A stretch of DNA of 64,000 bases, taken from Syntrophomonadaceae bacterium. GTDB taxonomy: Bacteria; Bacillota; Dethiobacteria; DTU022. Below are positions 48,990 to 59,719 of the stretch, piece after piece. The stretch's first letter is position 1. The number at the start of each line of letters is the position of its first letter. A program made the position numbers and the translations under genes. Under the pieces are notes generated by a model. It was given only the letters and a program-made list of their open reading frames with translations. It ran no database searches and was not told where the DNA came from. The stretch spans positions 1-64,000 of the forward strand of contig PWYU01000086.1 in assembly GCA_003567725.1 (NCBI GenBank). The letters are read 5' to 3'.

Positions 48990-49850
48990 TCATTTTAGCA
49001 GGGTTTCAAAAGAGGGTTGGATCATTAAACCTACCGCACCGGGGCCAATATGGGCGCCAATAGCCGGACCGACCATACCAATATGCAGATCTTCAATCTG
49101 GTAATGATTTTTCAATTCCTTAAGCAATTTATGAGCACTGTCTTCAGCTCCGGTATGGACTACGGATAGGTTGATCGGCCGGTCAGGGCTGACTTTTTTT
49201 AAAGCGGCATTGACCAGGCTGGGGATGACCTGAGAGCGGCCGCGCACTTTATCATAAGGTGCTACCATCCCTTCAGGGTCGGCATAAAGAATTGGTCTGA
49301 TCTGTAACAGAGAGCCCAGCAGGGATGCGGCTTTACCGATACGGCCATTGCGTTGTAAAAACTCCAGGGTGTCGACAGCGAAAACGCTGAAAGTTTGAAC
49401 GATGGATTTATTGACTACTTCCATAATCCTGTCAAGTTCTAATCCTCTTTGAGCAGCCTCTGCAGCAACCAGAACAGAGCGGCCTACTCCCTGGGAAGCC
49501 GTTTTAGTATCCACTAAAACCACTTTAGGTTCTACCATTTTGGAAGCTAACTCTGCTGAATTAAGGGTCCCACTCAGCTTGCCTGAAATGTGAGCGCTGA
49601 TGATAATATCATCAGCAGCGCTTTGTTCATATGTTTGGCGGAACATTTCTGGAGAGGGTTGAGTAGTTTTGGGCAGTTCAGTGCCGGAGGTAAGTTTCCG
49701 GTAAAACTCTTCCGGTGAAAGATCTACACCATCAGCGTAACTTTCTGTCCCAAAAGTTACTTGTAAGGGGATAACATTAATACTGTATTTTTCAATTTGC
49801 TCTTTAGATAGATCGGCCGTGCTATCTGTGACAATCTTTACATTTCCCAT
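48990..49850 (-). CDS. DegV family protein (fatty-acid binding)
   Basis: VKIVTDSTADLSKEQIEKYSINVIPLQVTFG; ISAHISGKLSGTLNSA. Confidence 0.95.
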   Translation of the reverse strand: MGNVKIVTDSTADLSKEQIEKYSINVIPLQVTFGTESYADGVDLSPEEFYRKLTSGTELPKTTQPSPEMFRQTYEQSAADDIIISAHISGKLSGTLNSAELASKMVEPKVVLVDTKTASQGVGRSVLVAAEAAQRGLELDRIMEVVNKSIVQTFSVFAVDTLEFLQRNGRIGKAASLLGSLLQIRPILYADPEGMVAPYDKVRGRSQVIPSLVNAALKKVSPDRPINLSVVHTGAEDSAHKLLKELKNHYQIEDLHIGMVGPAIGAHIGPGAVGLMIQPSFETLLK

Positions 49851-50079
49851 AAATATATCTCCTTTATTTTTATTGATAATAATTATGACTTTATAGAATA
49901 ATATATCACATCTAAGCCTTTTTGTGGGTTAAACCAGGCAGATAAATTTTTGGCAGCACAATCATAATCGCTGCTTAATCATATTTGCTTATAAAGGAGT
50001 TATCATAAATAGGCTGCTCTCGCACGGTTTAATGATTAAGTGATCTATGATAGAATACAGAAAAGTGAGTTGAGAGGGG

Positions 50080-50523
50080 ATGTTGGTTTTGATTAAAATG
50101 GAGGTAAAAACAGTTACAGCTGATCAAGGCGGAAATTTTCTGGTCTTACTGATGGATGATGAAGAGAAAAAGGTTTTGCCTATCTCTATCGGACCTCTGG
50201 AAGCGCAGGCTATCGCCATTGTCCTGCAGGGTGAAACACCTCCCCGTCCGTTGACTCATGATCTATTAAAATCTGTTTGTGAGAATCTTGGTGGAGAGAT
50301 GGAAAAGGTAGTCATAACAGATATCAAGGAAAGCACTTTTTATGCAGAAATTTACTTTAATCAGAACAGTGAATCTTTAGTAATTGATTCCAGGCCCAGT
50401 GATGCGATCGCCCTGGCTTTAAGATTTGAAGCACCTATATTTATGGCTACCAGGCTGATTGAATTTACCTATGATTACCAGGATATTATTGCCAGAGAAG
50501 GTGGCGACGAAGAGTTGCATTAA
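50080..50523 (+). CDS. Bifunctional nuclease family (DUF151) protein
   Basis: LPISIGPLEAQAIAIVLQGETPPRPLTHDLL; SRPSDAIALALRFEAPIFM. Confidence 0.93.
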   Translation: MLVLIKMEVKTVTADQGGNFLVLLMDDEEKKVLPISIGPLEAQAIAIVLQGETPPRPLTHDLLKSVCENLGGEMEKVVITDIKESTFYAEIYFNQNSESLVIDSRPSDAIALALRFEAPIFMATRLIEFTYDYQDIIAREGGDEELH

Positions 50524-50540
50524 GGTTTACCCACCGTATA

Positions 50541-50640
50541 TAAGCCACAGGGGACGGTTCCACCGTCCCCTGTGACGCCGCTTATCATTCAACAAGGCCA
50601 ATAGGCTGAGTAGTTACACCTAAAATTACTAAAGCGAAAA
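50541..50640. repeat. Hairpin repeat family B (GGGGACGGT-type), copy
   Basis: Perfect 13-bp hairpin CACAGGGGACGGT-TCC-ACCGTCCCCTGTG (50546-50574) plus downstream TGAGTAGTTACACCTAAAATTA, similar to 35051-35150. Confidence 0.75.
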
Positions 50641-50703
50641 AGTGCCTTCCTCCATGATCTTAAAAGGGTTTGTTTGCTGCTAAGATGGCAAACAGGCCCT
50701 AAC

Positions 50704-50734
50704 ATTTGTACAAATTACTTTAATTTGTACAAAT
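50704..50734. promoter_or_regulatory. Tandem palindromic operator candidate
   Basis: ATTTGTACAAAT twice (50704-50715 and 50723-50734), centre spacing 19 bp, upstream of the MATE gene. Confidence 0.6.
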
Positions 50735-50863
50735 ATTTTAAAGGTCTTTTCCCGGTTCCAACTTGATCCGGGTTTTCGGCAACCGGCATAGGTGGCAGCG
50801 GTTTAACAGGATCTTAACTACAGCTATAGAAATATAAACCAGAGCGAGAGGAAAAAGCAGGCT

Positions 50864-52239
50864 ATGAAAAAACTAGTATCCCTGGAAAAAGAAAAGATCT
50901 ATCATGATTTGTGGCATCTTTCCTGGCCGGTAATGATGTTTATGGTTTTTCAGACTACTCTAGAGCTGGTTGATTTTTTCTGGGTAGGTATGCTGGGGGC
51001 AGAAGCTTTGGCCGGCCTTTCTCTTTCCCATAATATCTTCTGGGTGCTCTTTACCCTTTCCCAGCTAATCACCGTTTCTACCCTTTCATTAAGTTCCCGC
51101 TACCGGGGCAGTGGAGATCTCAAAGGGGTAAGTCTTGTAGCCCGGCATACTTTTTGGATGGCGGGTGCTTTATCTGTTCTGGTTATAACCTTCATTTTTA
51201 CTATGGGTGATTATGTCCTTTCTTTATACCAGGTTGAACCAGAAGTGCACCGCAATGCCTTGCTTTATTTACAGGTAGCGGGGGGTAGTTTCATCTTTCT
51301 TTATGGCAGCGTGGGCCTGGCTTTCTGCCTGCAGGGGGTGGGCGATTCATTTACCTCCATGGGGATTTTAGTGTTTACCAATATCATCAATATTGTTCTC
51401 GATCCCTTCTTAATCTTCGGGTGGCTTTTTTTCCCGCCCCTGGGCATTTTGGGGGCGGCTTTGGCATCACTGCTGGCCCGGGCGGTGGGCTTTTTCTTAA
51501 TCCTTTACGTGGTTTTAAGCGGTAAGATTTCGCCCAGCGGCTTAAAGGTGCCCGGATTGTTCAGCCTGCGTTTTTCAGGAAGCATTTTTATACAAATGCT
51601 TATTATTGGTTTACCGGCCAGCCTGCAGGGTATGACCAGGCCGGTGACCGGGGCGATTATGATGTGGATTGTTGCCCTTTTCGGCACAGAAGCGGTAGCC
51701 TCTTTCGGGATCGGCCTGCGTTTGCTCAGTTTTTGCTTTATTCTCATTACCGGATTGAATATGGGCACTGCCACCATGGTGGGCCAGAGCCTGGGGGCGC
51801 GCTTGAAAGATTTAACCCAGGAAGTTATCAAAAGAGCAATGAAGCTGGCCCTGACTATTCAGACTGCCATGGGTTTAATTGCATTTTCTTTAGCCCCTTC
51901 AATCATGGGGGTTTTTACCGATGATTCGCAGGTAATGGAGATGGGTATTTCCTATATACGCCTGATCGCTCCGGCCCTGGTAGTCATGGGCCACTGCATG
52001 TTATATCAGCTGTTTTTAAAGGAGCGGGGTACACTTTCCCTCACCTGGTTAGCGCTGTGATTGCAAACTGGCTGATTAAAATCCCCCTGGCTATGCTTTT
52101 TGCCCTGCTAATGAACCTTGAAACAGACGGGGTTTGGCTGGCTATTACCCTTTCAATTTTTGCTGAACTGGCCATCCTGTACCTATGGTACCGGAAAAGA
52201 AAGTGGCTTTACCGGGGCATGGCCATCCGTGTGCAGTAA
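50864..52239 (+). CDS. MATE family efflux transporter, interrupted by a -1 frame change near 52015-52021
   Basis: ORF 50864..52060 (WPVMMFMVFQTTLELVDFFWVGMLG...) continues in the -1 frame as ...KGAGYTFPHLVSAVIANWLIKIPLAMLFALLMNLETDGVW to 52239. Confidence 0.85.
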
Positions 52240-52401
52240 AAAACTGTCTGATTGTAACCTGCAAGGCATTATTAAGTGATTCAGGTGCAGTCATTTATTA
52301 TATTCTAAGATCCGGCACAGTCTTAAAATACTACTGGGAATTTCAGAAAAAACAGGTTTTAAAAGAGCTGATCAGTCAGTTAAGCCCGGGGAAACGATCA
52401 A

Positions 52402-52432
52402 AAAGAGGCTGCCTTAAAAAGGCAGCCTCTTG
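52402..52432 (-). terminator. Terminator of the peptide-binding protein gene
   Basis: AAGAGGCTGCC...GGCAGCCTCTT; on the minus strand it is followed by a T run. Confidence 0.75.
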
Positions 52433-52456
52433 CGTAATTATTCCAGATAGGGATGC

Positions 52457-54016
52457 TTATTCTTCAATATACACATCCTGGAGCATAAACATGCTGGCAG
52501 GAGTTACCCAGAAGTTTTTAACATTGTCGTTTAAGCCGACCAGATCTTCGTTGTAAACGAGGTAAAGCATTGGCGCATCTTCAATCAGGATTTCCTGGAG
52601 TTCACTGTAGATCTGCTGACGCTCCTCGGGATCTGGTTCCTGGCGGCCCCTGTCGAGAAGTTCGTCTACTTCGTCGTTGGCATAGTAGGAGCGGTTTCCG
52701 GGATCGCCGATATTGTTAGAGTGGAAAAGCGCGTATACGGCATAGTCTGCATCGAGGGTCGGGGTGGACCAACCAAGGATGTACATGTCGTGTTCACCGG
52801 CAGCGGTATTTTCAAGGTAGGCGCCCCATTCCAGGACTTCTATTTCTACGTCAATATTGAGTTCTCCCAGTTCTGACTGAATGTATTCCGCAGCCATGAT
52901 CCGGACGGGGTTGTCGTTAGTCCAGATGGTAGTGGAGAAGCCGTCTTCATATCCTGCTTCAGCCAGCAGTTCCCTGGCTTGATCAATGTCATAAGGCAGG
53001 CCCTGGAGATCTTCATCATGTCCAAATACACCCGGTGCAATCGGGCCTTCGGCGGGGATGGCCGTTCCTTCATAGGCACCTTCAATAATATCTTCTTTGT
53101 TGATGGCCATGGAAATAGCCTGGCGAACCCTGACATCGTCATAAGGTTCTTTTTCGCAGTTGTAGCCCACGTAAGCCATAACTGTTACCGAAGTAATTTC
53201 CATAGAGGCGTTGTCCATGTTGTCTACACGGTTCATATCACTGGGCTCAACCGGATCAGCGATGTGGGCAGATCCTGTTTCCAGCTCAGAAATTCTGGTC
53301 AGACTTTCAGGGACAACTTTGAAAGTTACGCTGTCAAGCCTGGCATTTTCACCCCAGTAATCATCATTACGGGTAAGTTTTAACTGGTCGCCCGGAACCC
53401 AGCTTTCCAGTTTAAAGAAGCCGGTACCAACCGGGTTAGTAGCCAGGTAAGATCCGGGTTCATTGCCGGCTGCCATTTCTTCGTAATCGGTTTCAATAGC
53501 GTCCGGGCTGATAATCGCTCCACCGTTGTGGGCCAGGTGGGCGGGCAGTGGGGCAAAAGGAAATTCGGTTACAAATTGAACAGTGTAATCGTCCACGACT
53601 ATTACGTCTTCAAGCATCTCAAAGAGGAATAAGCGGGGTGAACCAATATCAGGATCGAGTAAACGTTCAAACGAAGCTTTAACCGCCTCAGCTGTAAATT
53701 CAGTCCCGTCGTGGAATTGCACTCCTTCACGCAGGGTAAATTCCCAGGTTAAATCGTCTACTGCTTCCCAGTCTGTGGCCAGTAAAGGCTGTAGCTCGCT
53801 GTTTTCATCAAAATATAACAACGATTCATAAACATTGTAAGCAACTTTTGCTGAAGGCACATCATTGGATCCGTGGGGATCAAGGGAAACTGCATCAGAA
53901 AGGCTGGCAATAACCAGATCTCCTGCACCATCTTCTTCAGCTGTTTCGCAGCCGATAAAAAGTAAAGGGACCAGCATTAAAACTACCAGCAACCAAAACT
54001 TGCTTTTAAACTTCAT
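52457..54016 (-). CDS. ABC transporter substrate-binding protein (dipeptide/oligopeptide type, SBP_bac_5)
   Basis: Lipobox LLFIGC; SDAVSLDPHGSNDVPSAKVAYNVYESL; WEFTLREGVQFHDGTEFTAEAVKASFERLLDP. Confidence 0.93.
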   Translation of the reverse strand: MKFKSKFWLLVVLMLVPLLFIGCETAEEDGAGDLVIASLSDAVSLDPHGSNDVPSAKVAYNVYESLLYFDENSELQPLLATDWEAVDDLTWEFTLREGVQFHDGTEFTAEAVKASFERLLDPDIGSPRLFLFEMLEDVIVVDDYTVQFVTEFPFAPLPAHLAHNGGAIISPDAIETDYEEMAAGNEPGSYLATNPVGTGFFKLESWVPGDQLKLTRNDDYWGENARLDSVTFKVVPESLTRISELETGSAHIADPVEPSDMNRVDNMDNASMEITSVTVMAYVGYNCEKEPYDDVRVRQAISMAINKEDIIEGAYEGTAIPAEGPIAPGVFGHDEDLQGLPYDIDQARELLAEAGYEDGFSTTIWTNDNPVRIMAAEYIQSELGELNIDVEIEVLEWGAYLENTAAGEHDMYILGWSTPTLDADYAVYALFHSNNIGDPGNRSYYANDEVDELLDRGRQEPDPEERQQIYSELQEILIEDAPMLYLVYNEDLVGLNDNVKNFWVTPASMFMLQDVYIEE

Positions 54017-54245
54017 AACTTTTGTCTTCCCCCTTTAAATTATTAGGTATGGTTATGCCGAATATTGCAGCAAAATAATCAAAAAAATTCTTTTAAAATG
54101 TTAAATTTGGTCTATATTTATTCAGCATAATTGCTTATACTATACATATTGTTGCTAGAAAAAACAAGATATATTTATAAAAATGTTTGAAGTTCAATTA
54201 AATTATCTTTGCAATATTTTAGTATTAAAGGAGCAAATTCACAGA

Positions 54246-55139
54246 ATGAGCGATCTGGTAAACGGAACAAAGGGAGTAGAATCACAGGCCTTAAAACATA
54301 CAACTTACTGGAATGTAATTTATAAAAGGCTGAAAAAAAATAAAACTGCTCTCATCGGCGGATATTTAATTGTATTTTTTATCATTGTGGCTATCTTTGG
54401 CCCTTTGTTTACGGTTCATGATCCGCTTAGAGTCGATTATTCTACCAGGCTAATAGCCCCTTCAGCCGACTTTTGGTTGGGAACTGATCACAACGGCCGG
54501 GATATTTTTACCCGCCTCATTCACGGCATGTCGATTACTTTATATATTGGCTTTCTTTCAGTTTTAGTAGGATTGGTAATTGGTTTGCCTATGGGCATTT
54601 TATCCGGTTATTACGGCAAAATCATCGATACGCTTACTATGCGGATTGTAGATGTACTCCTGGCTTTTCCAGGTATATTACTGGCTATTGCCCTGGTCAG
54701 CGTACTTGGAGGCAATATTACCAACGTTATTATAGCTGTAGGCATTTTTTCCATTCCCGGCTTTGCCAGGGTAGTCCGGGGTTCCACCCTGGCTGTAAGC
54801 AAGCTTGAATATATTGAAGCTGTCCGTGCCCTGGGGGCAAGCGACCTGCGGATCATATTTTTACATATCCTGCCGAATATTGTTTCGCCGATTATTGTAC
54901 AGGCCACGATTAGAATTGCTATTGCCATCTTGATTGCCAGTGGATTATCTTTCCTGGGGCTTGGCGCTCAACCGCCCATTCCTGAATGGGGGGCCATGTT
55001 AAGCCAGGGGCGTAGCTATATGTTCGATCATCCCCATGTAGCGCTTTTCCCAGGGTTGGCTATCGTTATGGTAGTGCTGGCTTTCAATCTTTTCGGCGAC
55101 GGTTTACGGGATGCTTTTGATCCCCGGGCGAAAGATTAG
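54246..55139 (+). CDS. Peptide ABC transporter permease (DppC-like)
   Basis: LGTDHNGRDIFTRLIHG; EAVRALGASDLRIIFLHILPN EAA motif. Confidence 0.93.
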   Translation: MSDLVNGTKGVESQALKHTTYWNVIYKRLKKNKTALIGGYLIVFFIIVAIFGPLFTVHDPLRVDYSTRLIAPSADFWLGTDHNGRDIFTRLIHGMSITLYIGFLSVLVGLVIGLPMGILSGYYGKIIDTLTMRIVDVLLAFPGILLAIALVSVLGGNITNVIIAVGIFSIPGFARVVRGSTLAVSKLEYIEAVRALGASDLRIIFLHILPNIVSPIIVQATIRIAIAILIASGLSFLGLGAQPPIPEWGAMLSQGRSYMFDHPHVALFPGLAIVMVVLAFNLFGDGLRDAFDPRAKD

Positions 55140-55156
55140 AAAAGGGGTGCCGTTAT

Positions 55157-56077
55157 TTGTTACAGTTTATTGTTAGAAGGTTTATCCAAACCATCCCTGT
55201 AATTCTCGGGGTAACCCTGCTGGTATTTTCTTTAATCCACCTGATTCCCGGTGACCCTGCTCAGATTATGGCCGGGGAAGCAGCTCCAGAAGCAACCGTA
55301 GAAGCGATGCGTGAGAGGCTGGGTTTAAACGATCCTCTTCATGTTCAGTACGGTCGTTATATGAGTAACTTGCTCCAGGGAGATTTGGGTCAGTCGGTGC
55401 GCAGCAGCCGTTCCGTAGTGGATGAGATTCAGCCCCGAATCATGATCACCATCCGGTTGGCTGTCTACAGCATGATAATAAGTATGATCCTGGGGTTGAT
55501 AGCTGGAGTTGTTTCGGCGGTTCGCCGGTATGGCATTTTGGATGCAGTTTTAATGCTGGTAGCCTTGTTTGGTTTTTCAATGCCAAATTTTTGGCTTGGA
55601 TTGATGCTGATAAAGCTGGTATCAATTGATCTGGCTCTTTTGCCGCCTTCAGGGTGGGGGACCTGGCAGCAGGCTATTTTGCCAATTATTACCCTTGGTA
55701 CTGGCGGGGCAGCTATAATTGCCAGAATGACCCGGTCCAGCATGCTTGATGTGATCAACCAGGACTACATCAGGACGGCCAGGGCCAAGGGTTTGAAAGA
55801 AAGGGTAGTTATTTACAAACACGGCTTAAAAAATGCCTTAATTCCGGTGGTAACAGTAGTCGGGATTGAAATGGGCATGTTACTTTCAGGAACAGTCCTG
55901 GTTGAAACTGTTTTTGCCGTGAACGGTATGGGCAGGCTGGCTATTGATGCTATCAGGGCCCGTGATTTTCCCCTTGTCCAGGGTATCGTGTTGATTTTTG
56001 CCTTGATTTTTGTCGGTGTCAATTTATTGGTAGACATATCTTACCGCTACCTGAACAAGAGGATTGAACTTAATTAA
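55157..56077 (+). CDS. Peptide ABC transporter permease (DppB-like)
   Basis: IVRRFIQTIPVILGVTLLVFSLIHLIPGDPA; YIRTARAKGLKERVVIYKHGLKNALIP. Confidence 0.94.
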   Translation: MLQFIVRRFIQTIPVILGVTLLVFSLIHLIPGDPAQIMAGEAAPEATVEAMRERLGLNDPLHVQYGRYMSNLLQGDLGQSVRSSRSVVDEIQPRIMITIRLAVYSMIISMILGLIAGVVSAVRRYGILDAVLMLVALFGFSMPNFWLGLMLIKLVSIDLALLPPSGWGTWQQAILPIITLGTGGAAIIARMTRSSMLDVINQDYIRTARAKGLKERVVIYKHGLKNALIPVVTVVGIEMGMLLSGTVLVETVFAVNGMGRLAIDAIRARDFPLVQGIVLIFALIFVGVNLLVDISYRYLNKRIELN

Positions 56078-56104
56078 TCATTTAGGTTAAAGAGGTGTTG
56101 TGAT

Positions 56105-57115
56105 TTGACTTCATTGGAACCTATTCTTCAAATAAAAGGCCTTCAGACCTCTTTTTTTACTGAAGCAGGAGAAGTGAAAGCGGTAGACGGGGTTACCGTT
56201 GATGTGCCAAAGGGCGGAACCCTGGGAGTGGTTGGCGAGTCGGGTTGTGGAAAAAGCGTTATGGCTCTATCCATACTGCGGCTTCTCGATCAGCCGGGTA
56301 AGATTGTCGGCGGAGAGATTATTTTTAACAATGAAGATCTTCTCAAAAAAAGTGAAAAAGAAATGCGTGAGATCAGAGGCAATAGTATCTCAATGATTTT
56401 CCAGGAACCGATGACCTCTTTAAATCCGGTTTACACCATCGGGGAACAGATCAGTGAGTCTTACAAGGTTCACCAGAACATGGGTAAAAAAGAAGCCTTT
56501 ATTAGATCACTGGAAATGCTTAAACTGGTTGGTATTGCCTCACCAGAAAAAAGATTGCATCAGTATCCTTATGAACTCTCCGGAGGCATGAGGCAGAGGG
56601 CGATGATTGCCATGGCCCTGGCCTGCCGGCCTGCCTTACTGATTGCAGACGAGCCGACTACGGCTCTTGATGTGACTATCCAGGCCCAAATTTTGGATTT
56701 GATCAAGGAACTGCAGGAAAAGCTTGGAATGTCGGTGATCACAATAACGCACGACCTGGGTGTTGTTGCAGAAACCTGCTGTCAGGTGGCCGTTATGTAC
56801 TGTGGTAGTATTGTTGAACAGGCCAATACTGAAGAGTTGTTTGAAAACCCCAGGCATCCTTATACGGCAGGATTATTTAATTCCCTGCCTCGCCATGATT
56901 TGGAAAAGGAAGAGCTAGAAGCCATTGATGGCTCGGTGCCCAGCCTTACCAATATGCCCCCAGGTTGCCGGTTCTCTCCCCGCTGCCCCTATGTTGAAGA
57001 GATTTGTTCGCAGCAATACCCGGAATTGAGACCTCTGGGTTCTGGCAGACTGGTGCGATGCTGGATTTACACCGATGGCTGGAAAGGCGCCAAAGAGGTG
57101 GCATATTATGTCTAA
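56105..57115 (+). CDS. Peptide ABC transporter ATP-binding protein (DppD-like)
   Basis: [49 protein letters not shown]. Confidence 0.95.
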   Translation: MTSLEPILQIKGLQTSFFTEAGEVKAVDGVTVDVPKGGTLGVVGESGCGKSVMALSILRLLDQPGKIVGGEIIFNNEDLLKKSEKEMREIRGNSISMIFQEPMTSLNPVYTIGEQISESYKVHQNMGKKEAFIRSLEMLKLVGIASPEKRLHQYPYELSGGMRQRAMIAMALACRPALLIADEPTTALDVTIQAQILDLIKELQEKLGMSVITITHDLGVVAETCCQVAVMYCGSIVEQANTEELFENPRHPYTAGLFNSLPRHDLEKEELEAIDGSVPSLTNMPPGCRFSPRCPYVEEICSQQYPELRPLGSGRLVRCWIYTDGWKGAKEVAYYV

Positions 57116-58106
57116 AAAAGAACTGCTGAGAGTAGAAGATCTCAAACTCTATTTTCCGATCAAAGGCGGTTTTCTTGGTCGCACGGTTAATCATGTCAAA
57201 GCTGTCGACGAGATTTCTTTTTCTGTTTTTGAGGGAGAAACAGTTAGTTTGGTTGGTGAATCGGGCTGTGGTAAGTCTACCGCCGGCCGGGCTATTTTGC
57301 GCCTGGAAAAACCGACTGGCGGCAAAGTATTTTTTAATAATCTTAACATGGGTTCGCTCAATAAAATGGAACTGCGCTCTCTACGTAAGGATCTGCAAAT
57401 TATATTTCAGGATCCTTTTGCTTCTATTAACCCTCGCCAGACTGTAATTCAAGTACTGGAAGAAGCGCTTCTGATTCAAAACATAGTACCCCGGGTGCAG
57501 CGCCGGGAAAGGGCTCTTGAGCTGCTTGAGACTGTAGGGTTGAAAGAACATCAAGCCGATCGTTATCCACACGAGTTCAGCGGGGGACAAAGGCAAAGAA
57601 TTGGCATTGCCAGGGCACTGACATTAAATCCGAAGCTGATTGTATGTGATGAAGCCGTTTCAGCTCTGGATGTTTCAATCAGGGCCCAGATTTTAAACCT
57701 GCTAAAGAGGCTCCAGAGAGAGTTTCAGCTGACTTATCTCTTTATTTCTCATGATTTAGGTGTGGTTAGACATATCTCCGACCGGGTAATCGTGATGTAC
57801 CTGGGGCGGATCATGGAGGTTGCCGACAAAAAATCGCTGTTTGAAAAAGCCAGGCACCCTTATACCAAAGCCCTGTTATCTGCCATACCGGTCCTTAAAC
57901 CCAGCCAAAAAAGAGAAAGGATTGTGCTCACCGGGGACGTTCCGTCTTCGATTAATCCACCTGAAGGATGCCGTTTTCATACCCGCTGCCCCTATGTTGA
58001 GGATCTATGTAAAAGAGAAATTCCTGAGCTGCGCTCAACTGGAGCTATGGAAAAAGGGCACGTTGCAGCCTGCCATTTCTTTGAAGATATTTTTAAAGAT
58101 GTTTAA
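57108..58106 (+). CDS. Peptide ABC transporter ATP-binding protein (DppF-like)
   Basis: [52 protein letters not shown]. Confidence 0.95.
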   Translation: MSKKELLRVEDLKLYFPIKGGFLGRTVNHVKAVDEISFSVFEGETVSLVGESGCGKSTAGRAILRLEKPTGGKVFFNNLNMGSLNKMELRSLRKDLQIIFQDPFASINPRQTVIQVLEEALLIQNIVPRVQRRERALELLETVGLKEHQADRYPHEFSGGQRQRIGIARALTLNPKLIVCDEAVSALDVSIRAQILNLLKRLQREFQLTYLFISHDLGVVRHISDRVIVMYLGRIMEVADKKSLFEKARHPYTKALLSAIPVLKPSQKRERIVLTGDVPSSINPPEGCRFHTRCPYVEDLCKREIPELRSTGAMEKGHVAACHFFEDIFKDV

Positions 58107-58174
58107 GAAGAGGCAGCCGCTGGGCAGCAACTTTTTTAAAAAAATAGATGCCAATATAAATTAGAAAGGTTTTT

Positions 58175-58360
58175 ATGACTATGAATAAAGCCGGATCAGA
58201 TCAAAAAGCCACTCAATCTTTTTTAAGTAAGAATGGATCCGTGAAAGCGGAAGAAAAACAGGGCAAAAAGAAAAAGGTTCCCGGCATTTTAGAAGAAGGC
58301 CTGGTATACAGCTGCGCGGGTCCAAGGGTTGGGCCTGATGAAGCCTGCTCTGACCGCTAA
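58175..58360 (+). CDS. Small hypothetical protein (about 60 aa)
   Basis: Positioned between dppF-like and aminotransferase genes; Lys-rich middle and SCAGPRVGPDEACSDR C-terminus. No family recognised. Confidence 0.4.
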   Translation: MTMNKAGSDQKATQSFLSKNGSVKAEEKQGKKKKVPGILEEGLVYSCAGPRVGPDEACSDR

Positions 58361-58387
58361 TAAAATATGATTAACGAGGTGAAGATA

Positions 58388-59719
58388 ATGAACGGACAGG
58401 ACTCTATTATAGAACAATACAAAGCTCAGCGCCGGCAGTCGGCACAGTGGCATGAACGGGCCAGAAAAGTTTTTCCATCAGAAGGTGCCACCCATTTTGC
58501 CCGTATATTTAACCCTTATCGGCCTTATATAACACATGCCAGCGGGATCAATAAATGGGATCTGGATGGTAATAAGTACATTGATTATGTCCTTGGGCAC
58601 GGCGCTTTACTGTTAGGGCATAATCATGAAGATATAGTCGAAGCAGTGCAGGAACAGATAACCAGGGGAGTTCTTTATGGTGAAAACCATACCCTTGAAG
58701 TAGAATGGGCGGAATTAATCCGAGAAATGATGCCTGGCGCTGAAAAGATTATGCTTTTCCCCTGTGGTAATGAAGCTAACATGATGGCTGTGAGGCTGGC
58801 CCGGGTCCATACCGGGAGAAGCAAAGTTTTACGTTTTGAAAAGCACTATCACGGCTGGTCGGATGAACTGGCCTCCCCTGCAGAATCTGGAGTAAACCAG
58901 AACCAGGTAACCATTATTCCGCAAAACGATCTGGAAAGGCTTGAAGAAGAACTGTCCAGTGAACAGTATGCTGTCCTTTTTACCGAGGCAGGCGGCGCAT
59001 TCCTGGGTGGTAGGACACCGATAGATCCCGATTTTGTTCGGCAAATCCCCACCTTAACCCGTAAATACGGCACTCTCTGGGCCCTTGATGAAGTGGTCAC
59101 CGGTTTCCGGGTCGCTCCCGGAGGCTGGCAATCTGTAATAGGCGTCAAACCAGATCTGACTTCCCTGGGCAAATGTATAGGTGGAGGCTTGAGCGCCGGT
59201 GCCCTGGTGGGCAGGCCTGAAATTTTTGAACCACTTAAGCCCGGTGGAGTTCCCGGGCGGCAGGTAATGCATGGCGGAACCTGGAATGCCAACCCATTAA
59301 CAGCTGCCGCCGGTATTGCAGCTTGTAAGCTTTTAAAAACCGGGGAGCCGCAGAAAAAAGCGGCCGAAAGTGCTGCTTATCTGCGCCGGGAGGGTAATAA
59401 AATCCTTAAAACAAAAGGTATTAATGGGGCTTTCTATGGGAAATCTTCCATTGCCTATTTATATCTTGGTCCGGTTGATTCTGATTTCTCAGATGATACT
59501 CTGCCTCCCGTTAAAGATTTGGATAAACTGACTGATCCGGCTATGATGCCTGTTTTTAACCGGCTTTTACTTCATTTGCTGCAGCGCGGAGTATCTAATC
59601 TAATCGGTTCTGTCTATATCTTTTCTTACTTACATACTGAAAAAGATATCGACCAAACTCTCCATGCTCTAAAGGATGCTCTGGAAACTATGCTTGCAGA
59701 AGGCACCCTGAAATCCTGA
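58388..59719 (+). CDS. Class III aminotransferase, glutamate-1-semialdehyde aminomutase-like
   Basis: DLDGNKYIDYVLGHGALLLGHNHEDIVEAV; LWALDEVVTGFRVAPGGWQSVIGVKPDLTSLGKCIGGGLSAGALVGR. Confidence 0.9.
   Translation: MNGQDSIIEQYKAQRRQSAQWHERARKVFPSEGATHFARIFNPYRPYITHASGINKWDLDGNKYIDYVLGHGALLLGHNHEDIVEAVQEQITRGVLYGENHTLEVEWAELIREMMPGAEKIMLFPCGNEANMMAVRLARVHTGRSKVLRFEKHYHGWSDELASPAESGVNQNQVTIIPQNDLERLEEELSSEQYAVLFTEAGGAFLGGRTPIDPDFVRQIPTLTRKYGTLWALDEVVTGFRVAPGGWQSVIGVKPDLTSLGKCIGGGLSAGALVGRPEIFEPLKPGGVPGRQVMHGGTWNANPLTAAAGIAACKLLKTGEPQKKAAESAAYLRREGNKILKTKGINGAFYGKSSIAYLYLGPVDSDFSDDTLPPVKDLDKLTDPAMMPVFNRLLLHLLQRGVSNLIGSVYIFSYLHTEKDIDQTLHALKDALETMLAEGTLKS

Noticed and set aside
52185-52556. 123-aa ORF
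   Set aside because: Overlaps the -1 frame tail of the MATE gene and runs antisense into the peptide-binding protein gene and its terminator; no recognisable protein features.
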